Below, in pieces: positions 1 to 6,398 of a stretch of 7,119 bases of DNA (position 1 is the stretch's first letter; every line of letters starts with the position of its first letter). Source of the DNA: Acidobacteriota bacterium (GTDB taxonomy: Bacteria > Acidobacteriota > UBA4820 > DSQY01); the NCBI GenBank assembly GCA_021814085.1, contig JAKAJA010000092.1:1-7119 (forward strand), written 5' to 3'. The translations under genes and the position numbers were made by a program. Under the pieces are notes generated by a model. It did no database searches and was not told the DNA's origin. It was given only the letters and a program-made list of their open reading frames with translations.

Positions 1-326
1 TCGGGTCCCAGGGCTCCAGTACGCACCAGCGGCGTGAAGGGATCTCGCTCGGCCTGATGCCGGTAGAGCGACTCCCCTTCCATCAGCAGGTTATCCTCTG
101 GTGCCGGCGTAGCTGGCCCGGAGGCTTCGGAGGGCGGCGGCAGGGGAGGAATGGAACCAACCGGAGCGGTCGAAGGGGCGGGAGAGGAGGCGGGGGTACC
201 CTGCTGCGCGGGCTCGAGCTTCGAGTTGACGCGCCCCAGCGTCCTGACCGGTTCCTGCGCCGCGGCCGCCAGGCCGCAGGCCAGCAGGATCGCGGCCATG
301 ATCGTGAGCATCCACTGTCGTCTCAT
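1..326 (-). CDS. pilP: PilP-like type IV pilus inner-membrane/periplasmic alignment protein (3' part missing)
   Basis: PilP is a periplasmic protein that links the inner-membrane PilN/PilO platform to the outer-membrane secretin PilQ. The window holds its first 108 codons; the C-terminal beta-domain that contacts PilQ lies off the left edge. The ATG at 326-324 overlaps the pilO stop as ATGA. Residues 6-22 form a hydrophobic signal, and LLAC ending at Cys17 resembles a lipobox, in line with PilP usually being a lipoprotein. The -2 Leu is not ideal, so signal peptidase I cleavage after the run of alanines near residue 23 is possible. A Pro/Ala/Ser-rich flexible linker follows (about 40-78), then YRHQAERDPFTPL at about 88-100, which matches the Tyr...Arg-Asp-Pro-Phe segment typical of the PilP family. 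Identification rests on this motif, the signal and the position after pilO. Confidence 0.85.
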   Translation of the reverse strand, partial: MRRQWMLTIMAAILLACGLAAAAQEPVRTLGRVNSKLEPAQQGTPASSPAPSTAPVGSIPPLPPPSEASGPATPAPEDNLLMEGESLYRHQAERDPFTPLVRTGALGP

Positions 327-904
327 GACTTCTTCCCCTCCAGTGCCTGGAAGGCCTCCGGGTTTTGCATATACACCAAGGCGGAGAAGGAGGCGTTGAC
401 GGTGGCCCCCTTCGAGCCCCCCGCCGACATCTCCAGGTTGGTGACGTTCACGATGCGCCGCATGTGGGCGATCTTGTCAAAGAAGAGGGCAACGTCGTGG
501 TACCCTCCGCTCACGTTGATCTTGTAGGCCTGCTCGCTGTACAGGTCCTTCTTGGCCACGGCGGAGGGGCTGATGGAGGCGATATTCAGGTTCTGGTCCC
601 TGGCATAGGTCTGGAAGACCCGGAGCAGCTTGCCCGTGTCGGGCTGCACGGGGATGATGGACTTGAGAACCTCCAGGTCGCGGCGGATCAGGTCGATCTG
701 CCGGTTGAGTTCGTCCACCCGTCTCTGGGCCTGTTTGCCCTGCTGGATCTGACCCTCCAGTTCCGTGCTCCGGGCGATGCGGGCCTCCATGGCTGTATTC
801 CAACCCGAGAGGGGATAGAACCAGGCAGCCGTGCAGAGGAGGGCACCCAACAGGAGGACCACCACGAACTGGCCCCATACGGGTAGCTTGGTGAACTGTT
901 CCAT
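323..904 (-). CDS. pilO: PilO type IV pilus inner-membrane alignment protein
   Basis: PilO pairs with PilN in the inner membrane and forms the periplasmic part of the alignment complex that couples the PilM/PilC/ATPase side to PilP and the PilQ secretin. The 193-aa protein has a short cytoplasmic N-terminus, one transmembrane helix at about residues 11-30, a charged Gln/Arg/Glu-rich coiled coil at about 37-80, and a C-terminal alpha/beta (ferredoxin-like) domain containing IIPVQPDTGKLL, SGGYHDVALFFDKIAHMRR and a late beta-strand region. This layout and length are typical of PilO. The ATG is supported by TAGGAGGAGG just upstream, which also contains the pilN stop codon. Its own stop overlaps the pilP start by 4 bp. 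Both junctions imply translational coupling inside a pilMNOP operon. Confidence 0.95.
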   Translation of the reverse strand: MEQFTKLPVWGQFVVVLLLGALLCTAAWFYPLSGWNTAMEARIARSTELEGQIQQGKQAQRRVDELNRQIDLIRRDLEVLKSIIPVQPDTGKLLRVFQTYARDQNLNIASISPSAVAKKDLYSEQAYKINVSGGYHDVALFFDKIAHMRRIVNVTNLEMSAGGSKGATVNASFSALVYMQNPEAFQALEGKKS

Positions 905-909
905 GGCTC

Positions 910-919
910 CCTCCTCCTA
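910..919 (-). promoter_or_regulatory. pilO Shine-Dalgarno overlapping the pilN stop codon
   Basis: On the minus strand the string TAGGAGGAGG contains the pilN TAG stop and a strong purine-rich ribosome binding site whose end lies 5 nt before the pilO ATG at 904. Because terminating ribosomes sit on this site, pilO translation is probably coupled to pilN. The functional statement is inference; the overlap itself is directly visible. Confidence 0.8.
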
Positions 920-1600
920 ATCAGCCGGCGAATCGACGACTTTTTTCGGTCTGCGGACCGGTGCCGGCGCAGGCGCCGCCGCGGCCGCGGCGGCCGCGGC
1001 CTCCGCCGCTTTCGCCTTGCCGCCCGGGTAGTAATTGAATGCCAGCCGGTAGGCGTAGGTCTCCTCGGCACCGCCCTGCTGGGTCACGTCACCGAGCTGG
1101 ACGTCACCGAACTCCGAGGTTGCCACGACATTGTCGTACAGGGTCGAGATGGTCTTGATGCTCTTGGCCCTGCCGTCGATGGAAATGGCCTGGCCGGCCT
1201 GCCTCACCCCCGTGTACCAGGCACCCTCCGGCAACACTTCCACGAGCCGGTTCATGAGCTTCACGGGGACGCTCTGCTGGTCCTTGAGCTGCTTGATCTG
1301 GTCGAGTTTTGCCGTGTACTCGGTCTTCCGCTGTTCGAGTTCGGCCACTTTCTCGCGAGCGCCCTCGTACTTTTTGAGCTCGATCTCCTGGCTGGCGATG
1401 GTCGCGGCCAAGGTGTGGTTTCTCATCCAGAGCCAGCCGCCGTAGGCCAGAACGCCGATCACGAAAATAGCCAGGATGGCGATGTAGAGCGGCCACGGGG
1501 GCGCCCCCTCTCCTCCGGTGGCGGCAACGGGACGGGGCCCCGGGAGACCGCCCGCCTTCTTGGCACCCCGCCCTTCGGTGAGCAGATTGATCCGGATCAT
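917..1600 (-). CDS. pilN: PilN type IV pilus inner-membrane alignment protein
   Basis: PilN recruits cytoplasmic PilM through its N-terminal peptide and pairs with PilO in the periplasm. The 227-aa product begins MIRINLL, the conserved INLL signature that docks into PilM. A Gly/Pro/Ala-rich cytoplasmic segment (about 10-35) follows, longer than the minimal family layout. Next come one transmembrane helix (about 36-58), a coiled coil (about 62-108), and a ferredoxin-like C-terminal domain containing LVEVLPEGAWYTGV and SIDGRAKS. Residues 195-227 are an unusual Ala-run/Pro-Ala/Lys-Arg tail that looks like disordered low-complexity sequence. The ATG directly follows the pilM TAG stop (TAGATG, no spacer), with a GGGGGA purine stretch inside the pilM end as its likely ribosome site, so it is coupled to pilM. 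Confidence 0.95.
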   Translation of the reverse strand: MIRINLLTEGRGAKKAGGLPGPRPVAATGGEGAPPWPLYIAILAIFVIGVLAYGGWLWMRNHTLAATIASQEIELKKYEGAREKVAELEQRKTEYTAKLDQIKQLKDQQSVPVKLMNRLVEVLPEGAWYTGVRQAGQAISIDGRAKSIKTISTLYDNVVATSEFGDVQLGDVTQQGGAEETYAYRLAFNYYPGGKAKAAEAAAAAAAAAPAPAPVRRPKKVVDSPAD

Positions 1601-2659
1601 CTAGTCCCCCATCTTGCGTTGGGCCAAGCCCACTGCCACTGCGAAATGCGGGGCCAGCCGGTTGATGGTGTCCAGAGGGAATTCCCGCTCATCCACGACG
1701 ATGTTCTGGAATGGGTTCATGATCTCCACGGGCACGCCGAAGAACTGGCTGAGGTAGCGGTCGATGTTGGGGACCTGGGTCCCCCCCCCGGAGAGCATGA
1801 TTTTGTGAATCACGTTTTCGTTCGTGGTGACCCTGAAGAAATCCAGGGTCTTCTTGAGCTCGGCGCCGAATTCCTCGGTCACGGCGTTGAGGATGGGGAC
1901 CACCTGTTCGGGCCGGACCCCCTCCACCTGCTCGCCCTTCTTGGCCGACTCGGTCTGCTGGAAGGAGAGGTTCATCTCCCGCTGCAGGGTGTCGGTGTAG
2001 TTGTGGCCACCGGCCTGGATGTCGCGCCAGAACAGGGGGCTGCTCCCCTTGAGGACGCAGATGTTGGTGGTGCTGGACCCGATGTTCACCAGGGCCGTCA
2101 CCTCGTTGCCGTTGATGGGGTAGTTGATCTCGTAGGCGTTCTGGACGCAGAAGACGTCCACGTCCAGGGACGACGCGGCCAGGCCTCCCTGCCCGAGGAG
2201 GGAGGTGTACTCGCCGATGAGGTCCCGCTTGACGGCCACGAGCAGGACGGAGATGTTCCCCGTCGTGGGGTCCGTTTCGAGGACCTGGTGGTCAATCTTG
2301 ACTTCTTCGATATCGAAGGGGATGTACTGGCCGGCCTCCCACTGGATGGCCTCGGCGAGTTCAGCCTCGCTCATGGCCACCATGGAGATCCTCTTGATGA
2401 TGACCGAGTTGCCATCCACGGAAGTGGCCACGTTGAGGTTCTTGATGTTGTGCTCCCGGAGCAGCTTGTGGATGGCATCGATCACGGCTCCCGAGTCCAT
2501 GATGGTCCCGCCGACGATGGCTTCCGCCGGGAGCGGTTCGATGCCGAAGGCCTTGAGCTGATACCCCTTCCCCTTGCCTAGATCCTTGAGTTCCACCATC
2601 TTGATAGCGGAGGACCCAATATCCAGACCCAACAGGTTTTTAGGTTTTCCGAAGAACAC
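1601..2659 (-). CDS. pilM: PilM actin-like cytoplasmic ATPase of the type IV pilus
   Basis: PilM is a FtsA/actin-fold ATP-binding protein that lines the cytoplasmic base of the type IV pilus machine and binds the PilN N-terminus. The 352-aa length is standard. Visible ASKHA landmarks are the phosphate-1 loop LLGLDIGSSAIK (about 9-20), the phosphate-2 loop VNIGSSTTNICVL (about 191-203) and the adenosine loop LSGGGTQVPNIDRYL (about 289-303). The insertion between the first two loops (about 40-160) fits the PilM SHS2/1C subdomain. The start is GTG at 2659-2657, chosen because AAGGGG lies 8 nt upstream and the N-terminal MFFGKPKNLLGLDIG matches the usual PilM beginning. It is the first gene of the operon and carries the promoter. 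A nine-G run encodes Gly291-Gly293 of the adenosine motif (see findings). Confidence 0.96.
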   Translation of the reverse strand: MFFGKPKNLLGLDIGSSAIKMVELKDLGKGKGYQLKAFGIEPLPAEAIVGGTIMDSGAVIDAIHKLLREHNIKNLNVATSVDGNSVIIKRISMVAMSEAELAEAIQWEAGQYIPFDIEEVKIDHQVLETDPTTGNISVLLVAVKRDLIGEYTSLLGQGGLAASSLDVDVFCVQNAYEINYPINGNEVTALVNIGSSTTNICVLKGSSPLFWRDIQAGGHNYTDTLQREMNLSFQQTESAKKGEQVEGVRPEQVVPILNAVTEEFGAELKKTLDFFRVTTNENVIHKIMLSGGGTQVPNIDRYLSQFFGVPVEIMNPFQNIVVDEREFPLDTINRLAPHFAVAVGLAQRKMGD

Positions 2660-2667
2660 TTTGGATT

Positions 2668-2676
2668 CCCCTTCTC
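2668..2676 (-). promoter_or_regulatory. Ribosome binding site deciding the pilM GTG start
   Basis: The minus strand reads GAGAAGGGG, whose core AAGGGG ends 8 nt before GTG at 2659. No ATG with a better site was seen close by in this frame, so the GTG start is favoured. Confidence 0.7.
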
Positions 2677-2714
2677 AATGCGTGTTAAGCCCTCCAAACT
2701 TAATGCTCTACGTT

Positions 2715-2743
2715 AACATATCTAACGCAAGCCCGAAAGTCAA
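2715..2743 (-). promoter_or_regulatory. Predicted sigma70-type promoter for the pilMNOP operon
   Basis: On the minus strand, TTGACT (2743-2738; 5/6 to consensus) is followed by a 17-nt spacer and TATGTT (2720-2715; 4/6 to TATAAT). Transcription would start near 2708, giving a leader of about 50 nt before the pilM GTG. This is an unusually A/T-rich patch in a G/C-rich window. A short inverted repeat, CGTTA-7 nt-TAACG at 2711-2727, straddles the -10 and could be an operator, though it is only 5 bp per arm. Confidence 0.6.
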
Positions 2744-2796
2744 GTGCTTTTCTAAGGGTTACCCCCTTCCAACCCCGTGGCAGACCTTCGTCGGGT

Positions 2797-2824
2797 ATTG
2801 TAACAGGTGTCAATCCCATTGCAA
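2797..2824 (-). promoter_or_regulatory. Possible second, upstream promoter for pilM
   Basis: On the minus strand, TTGCAA (2824-2819) and TACAAT (2802-2797; 5/6 to consensus) are 16 nt apart. A perfect TTGACA also lies between them at 2813-2808 but has no -10 at normal distance. If used, the start would be about 130 nt upstream of pilM. This is a weaker call than the proximal promoter and could be chance or a regulator site. Confidence 0.3.
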
Positions 2825-2895
2825 GGGTGCGACCCGGGGGGCCCAGACCCTCCCCTCGCGAATCCATCTCGCCCCTCCAAGGCTGCGCCAAACCC

Positions 2896-2924
2896 TTGCC
2901 AGCCATGGAGGAGGGTGGTAGTGT
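2896..2924 (+). promoter_or_regulatory. Weak predicted promoter for dnaB-alr
   Basis: TTGCCA (2896-2901; 5/6 to TTGACA) is followed by a 17-nt spacer and TAGTGT (2919-2924; only 3/6 to TATAAT). It would give a leader of roughly 45 nt before the dnaB ATG. Spacing and position are right but the -10 is poor. Confidence 0.35.
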
Positions 2925-2963
2925 TGCAGGGCCGGGCCGGAACCAACCCGGGAACCTGGATCC

Positions 2964-2968
2964 AGGAG
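2964..2968 (+). promoter_or_regulatory. Ribosome binding site deciding the dnaB start
   Basis: AGGAG ends 6 nt before the ATG at 2975. The reading frame stays open upstream to 2807, but those extra 56 codons have a Pro/Gly-rich, unconserved-looking translation, so this site fixes the start at 2975. Confidence 0.8.
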
Positions 2969-2974
2969 AACCCC

Positions 2975-4381
2975 ATGGCCGAACGGCCTTCCAGCCGAGA
3001 GAATGGAACCCTCAAGCGCGTGGAGGACGTCCTCCAGCGCCAGGGCCTGCCCGCGAACCTCGAGGCCGAAAGGGCCCTCCTGGGGGCCATCCTCATGTAC
3101 AACGACCTCTTCGAAGAGGTCCAGGAGCTCACGGACCCCGAAGACTTCGCCCTCCCCGCCCACCAACGCATCTTTAGGGCCATGCAGGGCATGCGTCTCC
3201 AGCAGATGGGCCTCGACCTGGTTAGCCTCACGGAGTGGCTCCACACCAAGGGCGAGCTGGAGGCCGTGGGGGGCCCGGAGGCCATCAGCGACCTGGTGGC
3301 AGGCATCCCCAAGATGTCCAGCGCCTCCCAGTACGCCAAAATTGTCCGGGACCGCTCCCTTCTCAGGCAGCTCATCCAGAACGCCAGCCAGATCATCACC
3401 GAGGCCTACTCCAGCTCCAAGGAATCGGAGGAGGTCCTCAAGGAAGCGGAGGACTCCATCCTCCGCATCGGCGAGCGGACCCTCCGATCTTCCCTTCAGG
3501 GCATGGGAGACTTGGCCCGGCACATGGAGGAACTTCTGGGCGAGCTCACCATGCGCGGCCAGCACGTCACCGGCGTGGCCACCCACTACACCGACCTGGA
3601 CGACATGACTTCCGGGTTGCAAAAGTCGGACCTCATCATCCTCGCGGCCCGGCCCTCCGTCGGAAAGACGGCCCTGGCCCTGAGCCTGGCCCTCAACGTG
3701 GCCCGGGAAGGCAAGTCCGTGGCCTTCTTCAGCCTGGAGATGAGCGCGGAGCAGATCTTCTTCCGTCTCCTGAGCATGCGGAGCGGCGTGGACCTCAGGC
3801 TCCTGCGCACGGGCAGGGTCCCCGCCAGCAAGCGGGCCGAGGTCAACTTGCGCATCGATGAGTTGGCCTCCCTCCCCATCTTCATCGACGACAGCGCCCA
3901 GCAGACGCTCCTGGACATCGGTGCCAAGCTCAGACGGCTTAAGGTCCAGCGCAACGCCCCCGCGGACCTGGTGATCATCGACTACCTCCAGCTCATGAAG
4001 GGCATCGGGCGGTCCGAGAACCGGAACCAGGAGGTCTCCGCCATCTCCAGGGGCCTCAAGGCCCTGGCCAAGGACCAGAGCGTCCCCCTGGTGGCCCTCT
4101 CCCAGCTATCGAGGGCCCTCGAGAAGCGTGGGGAGAACAAGGAACCCCTCCTATCCGATCTGCGGGATTCGGGCTCCATCGAACAGGACGCCGACCTCGT
4201 CCTCTTCCTGAGCAGGAACCCCCTCTTCTCCGCCGAAGACCCCGAGCGGAGCGCCAGGAGCAAGCTCATCGTGGCCAAGCAGCGCAACGGTCCCACGGGA
4301 ACCATCGACCTGACGTTCATGGAGCGGCAGGCCATGTTCGTCAACGCCACCCACGCCGCGGAGAGCGAGCCCTATGGCTGA
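2975..4381 (+). CDS. dnaB: Replicative DNA helicase DnaB
   Basis: DnaB is the hexameric 5'-3' helicase that unwinds the replication fork and binds primase and the helicase loader. From the ATG at 2975 the protein is 468 aa, normal for the family. The N-terminal helical domain begins with LPANLEAERALLGAIL (about 25-40), followed by a charged linker helix (about 150-190) and the RecA-like motor. In the motor are Walker A ARPSVGKT (225-232, with Val where many have Met), the catalytic-glutamate motif FFSLEMS (Glu255), Walker B LVIIDYLQLM (Asp336), SDLRDSGSIEQDAD (about 394-407) and the C-terminal AKQRNGPTG (434-442). No intein interrupts these motifs. The stop TGA overlaps the alr start by 8 bp. 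dnaB next to alr is a recurrent bacterial arrangement, also seen in E. coli. Confidence 0.98.
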   Translation: MAERPSSRENGTLKRVEDVLQRQGLPANLEAERALLGAILMYNDLFEEVQELTDPEDFALPAHQRIFRAMQGMRLQQMGLDLVSLTEWLHTKGELEAVGGPEAISDLVAGIPKMSSASQYAKIVRDRSLLRQLIQNASQIITEAYSSSKESEEVLKEAEDSILRIGERTLRSSLQGMGDLARHMEELLGELTMRGQHVTGVATHYTDLDDMTSGLQKSDLIILAARPSVGKTALALSLALNVAREGKSVAFFSLEMSAEQIFFRLLSMRSGVDLRLLRTGRVPASKRAEVNLRIDELASLPIFIDDSAQQTLLDIGAKLRRLKVQRNAPADLVIIDYLQLMKGIGRSENRNQEVSAISRGLKALAKDQSVPLVALSQLSRALEKRGENKEPLLSDLRDSGSIEQDADLVLFLSRNPLFSAEDPERSARSKLIVAKQRNGPTGTIDLTFMERQAMFVNATHAAESEPYG

Positions 4382-5540
4382 GGACCAACAGCCCCGACCG
4401 CACCGGTCCACCGTCCTGACGGTGGACCTGGACGCCGTGGCCAGCAACACCCGGACGCTTTCTATTCACGCCGGTGGCCGTCCTCTCCTGGCCGTGGTCA
4501 AGGCCAACGCCTACGGCACGGGGGCAATCCCCGTGGCCAAGGCCCTCCTGGATGGGGGGGTGAGCTGGCTGGGGGTGGCTATGGCCGAGGAGGGCGTCCA
4601 GCTGCGGCGGGCAGGCATCGGGGCACCCATTCTCATGCTCGGGCCCGCGGACCCCTCACAATGCCCGATCCTCATCGAACACCGCCTAACGCCGGCCATC
4701 TATTCGCTGCCCTTCCTGGAGGCCCTGGACCAGTGCGCCGGAGCCGCCGGAACCATGGTGGACGCCCACCTCAAGGTGGATTCGGGGATGGGACGCCTCG
4801 GGTTCCGCGAGGAGGAGATCCCCTTATTCCTCCGAGCCCTTTCAAAAGTCGGCGGCGTCCGAATCACGGGCCTCTTCTCCAATCTGGCCAGCGCCGACGA
4901 TCCCCCTTCCCGGCAAAACCCCGACCAGCTCGCCCGATTTTTATCGATCCTGGAGACCCTCAGACGCGGCGGCGTGGACCCCGAGTGGGTGCATCTTGCC
5001 AACTCTTCGGCTCTCCTGGCCCATCCCCCCGCCCACCTCTCCCTCTGCCGCCCGGGGCTAAGCCTCTATGGCATCCGGCCCTCGGAAGCCCTGCCCGACC
5101 CGGGGCTCCGCCCGGCTCTCTCCTTCCACACCCGGATCGCCCAGGTGAAGGACCTTCCGGCGGGAACCCCCGTGGGATACGGGGCGACCTACCGGACCGC
5201 GTCGAGGAAGCGGGTTGGCATCCTGCCCGTGGGGTACGCGGACGGTCTCCCGCGATCCGCCTCCCCAGGCGGCCACGTGCTCGTGAAGGGAGCCCCCTGC
5301 CCACTCATCGGGCGCGTCAGCATGGACCTGGCGGCGGTGGACCTGGAGCCGGCGGGAGACGTCCGCGAGGGGGATGAAGTGGTCCTCTGGGGCCAGTCGG
5401 GCCAGGAGACCCTCGGGCCCTGGGATTGGGCCCGCTGGGCCGGGACCATCCCCTACGAGATCATGACGGGGGTCGGGTGCCGGGTGGCGCGCCGCTACTT
5501 GGAGGGCGGCACGCTACGCGTGGTCATCCCCATCCTCTGA
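4374..5540 (+). CDS. alr: Alanine racemase (PLP-dependent)
   Basis: Alr interconverts L- and D-alanine in the cytoplasm and so supplies D-Ala for peptidoglycan. The 388-aa length fits the family. The PLP-binding lysine is Lys43 in AVVKANAYG. The second catalytic base is Tyr269 in VGYGATY, and the conserved VGYADG (Tyr288) and SMD (Met317) substrate-site segments are present. The C-terminal beta-domain ends with IPYEIMTGVGCRVARRY, the standard closing motif. The ATG at 4374 lies inside the last codons of dnaB, with GGAG about 10 nt upstream, so it is probably cotranscribed and coupled to dnaB. No promoter of its own was seen. Its 3' end is only 13 bp from the convergent protease gene. Confidence 0.97.
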   Translation: MAEDQQPRPHRSTVLTVDLDAVASNTRTLSIHAGGRPLLAVVKANAYGTGAIPVAKALLDGGVSWLGVAMAEEGVQLRRAGIGAPILMLGPADPSQCPILIEHRLTPAIYSLPFLEALDQCAGAAGTMVDAHLKVDSGMGRLGFREEEIPLFLRALSKVGGVRITGLFSNLASADDPPSRQNPDQLARFLSILETLRRGGVDPEWVHLANSSALLAHPPAHLSLCRPGLSLYGIRPSEALPDPGLRPALSFHTRIAQVKDLPAGTPVGYGATYRTASRKRVGILPVGYADGLPRSASPGGHVLVKGAPCPLIGRVSMDLAAVDLEPAGDVREGDEVVLWGQSGQETLGPWDWARWAGTIPYEIMTGVGCRVARRYLEGGTLRVVIPIL

Positions 5541-5547
5541 TGCGAAC

Positions 5548-5567
5548 GGGCCCTCACCCCGAGGCCC
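5548..5567. terminator. Possible short hairpin between convergent alr and the CPBP protease gene
   Basis: GGGCCCTC (5548-5555) can pair with GAGGCCC (5561-5567), leaving one bulged base and a 5-nt ACCCC loop. It spans the alr/protease junction and overlaps the last codons of the protease gene. There is no T-tract on either strand, so it is not a canonical intrinsic terminator. It could reduce read-through or be incidental G/C-rich sequence. Confidence 0.3.
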
Positions 5568-6327
5568 TCCTGGACAACCAGAAGGCCAACCAGACCGATA
5601 CAGCTCCGACAAGAATGCCACCCGCTATATAGAAAGAGGCGGCCGCCCCCCCTTCCGGCCCGGAGCTCATGGCCCAGAGGACGGCCGAGTTGTGGAGGGC
5701 GTGGCCCCCCACGGCGAGCCAGAAGTTCCCCGTCCTGAAGACCACGTAGGCGAGGACCCATCCCAGGACCGCGACGGGCAGGAACCGGTAGGGGGAGGCG
5801 TGGACGAGGGCGAAAGCCAATGCGGAGGCCAGGCTCGCCGCCGCCGTCCCCCAGGGCCTGAGGCACCAGAGGAGGGCCCCCCGGAAGAGGGACTCCTCGC
5901 AGAGGGCGGGCACCAGGGCGAAATAGAGCAGACGCCGGAGCGGATCCACGGAGAGCACCAGCGCCCTGAGGGCAGGCTCCTCCTCCCGGGCTCCGGGCAG
6001 CAGGGAGATGAGCCCGGCCAAACCGAGGGCGAGAAGAGAGCCTCCCAAAACGAACAGGAGGGCTGCCGCGGCCCCCCTCCGCCCCACCTCATGCGCGGGG
6101 AAGGCCTGGCGAATGCCGCCCCTCCAAAGGGCCCACAGGAGGGAGGGGACAAGGAAAGCCAGTACTGGGAGGAAGAGGAACCGGAAGGGGAGGCCGCGCC
6201 CTTGCCATAGCCCTGCCAAGGCGACGAACAGGACCAGGCAGACGCCTACCAGGAGGAACCCCTCCCACGCCTGCGGGACTTTGACGGCAGGCAGGTCGGC
6301 TTCGGTGCGGGGGGAGCTGGAATCCAA
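5554..6327 (-). CDS. CPBP (Rce1/CAAX-protease-like) family intramembrane metalloprotease
   Basis: CPBP proteins are multi-pass glutamate/histidine intramembrane proteases related to Rce1; bacterial substrates are mostly unknown. About eight hydrophobic segments can be seen. All family motifs are intact when numbered from the proposed start: EESLFR (Glu144, Glu145, Arg149; the EExxxR motif), FALVH (Phe172, His176; FxxxH) and HALHN (His209, Asn213). The frame has no stop up to 6435 but no ATG or GTG in a sensible place. TTG at 6327 is chosen because GGAG lies 7 nt upstream and it leaves a normal hydrophilic N-terminus of about 20 residues before the first helix, giving 257 aa. It lies 71 bp downstream of the zinc-finger gene in the same orientation and probably shares its transcript. 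Its target is unknown. Confidence 0.88.
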   Translation of the reverse strand: MDSSSPRTEADLPAVKVPQAWEGFLLVGVCLVLFVALAGLWQGRGLPFRFLFLPVLAFLVPSLLWALWRGGIRQAFPAHEVGRRGAAAALLFVLGGSLLALGLAGLISLLPGAREEEPALRALVLSVDPLRRLLYFALVPALCEESLFRGALLWCLRPWGTAAASLASALAFALVHASPYRFLPVAVLGWVLAYVVFRTGNFWLAVGGHALHNSAVLWAMSSGPEGGAAASFYIAGGILVGAVSVWLAFWLSRRASG

Positions 6328-6334
6328 AGGACAT

Positions 6335-6338
6335 CTCC
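6335..6338 (-). promoter_or_regulatory. Ribosome binding site supporting the TTG start of the CPBP protease
   Basis: The minus strand reads CCGGAG with GGAG ending 7 nt before TTG at 6327. The nearest ATG on this strand (just after GGAG) is out of frame with the protease. Confidence 0.5.
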
Positions 6339-6398
6339 GGAGAGGGGCGATCTTCGAGCAGGGAAGGGCTCGGGCACAAGCCCATGGGCCTCGTCCGG

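Larger units (their letters stand above)
2660..2974. other. Divergent intergenic region between pilM and dnaB
   Basis: This 315-bp stretch separates two outward-facing operons. The pilM side (2660-2830) is relatively A/T-rich and carries one good and one weak minus-strand promoter candidate. The dnaB side (2830-2974) is G/C-rich and holds only a weak plus-strand promoter candidate and the dnaB ribosome binding site. Open frames crossing it have low-complexity, Pro/Arg-rich translations without family resemblance and are not accepted as genes. No RNA gene, riboswitch-like structure or U-tracted terminator was recognised. Confidence 0.6.

Noticed and set aside
365..886. 173-codon plus-strand open frame antisense to pilO
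   Set aside because: Low-complexity translation rich in Gly, His and Asp, fully explained by codon bias of pilO on the other strand.
1415..2581. 388-codon plus-strand open frame antisense to pilM and the start of pilN
   Set aside because: It is a shadow of the G/C-rich coding strand: the translation is Asp/Gly/His/Val-rich without any family motif, while the opposite strand has intact PilM motifs.
2808..2813. Perfect TTGACA on the minus strand taken alone as a promoter
   Set aside because: At 16-18 nt downstream there is no A/T-rich -10 (CGAAGG at 17 nt), so it is not called as a separate promoter.
2574..2921. 115-codon plus-strand open frame across the pilM start and the intergenic region
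   Set aside because: It overlaps the pilM coding start and its promoter, has no recognisable domain and no convincing ribosome site.
2807..2974. 56-codon N-terminal extension of dnaB
   Set aside because: The extension is Pro/Gly-rich and unlike DnaB N-termini; the ATG at 2975 has AGGAG at 6 nt and gives the normal family length.
5692..6210. 172-codon plus-strand open frame antisense to the CPBP protease
   Set aside because: Glu/Gly/Pro-rich shadow frame with no ribosome site of note; the minus strand carries complete protease motifs.
6328..6398. Short GGGC/GCCC hairpin in the gap between the zinc-finger and protease genes
   Set aside because: Only a 4-5 bp stem with no U-tract; such stems are expected by chance in this G/C-rich sequence.
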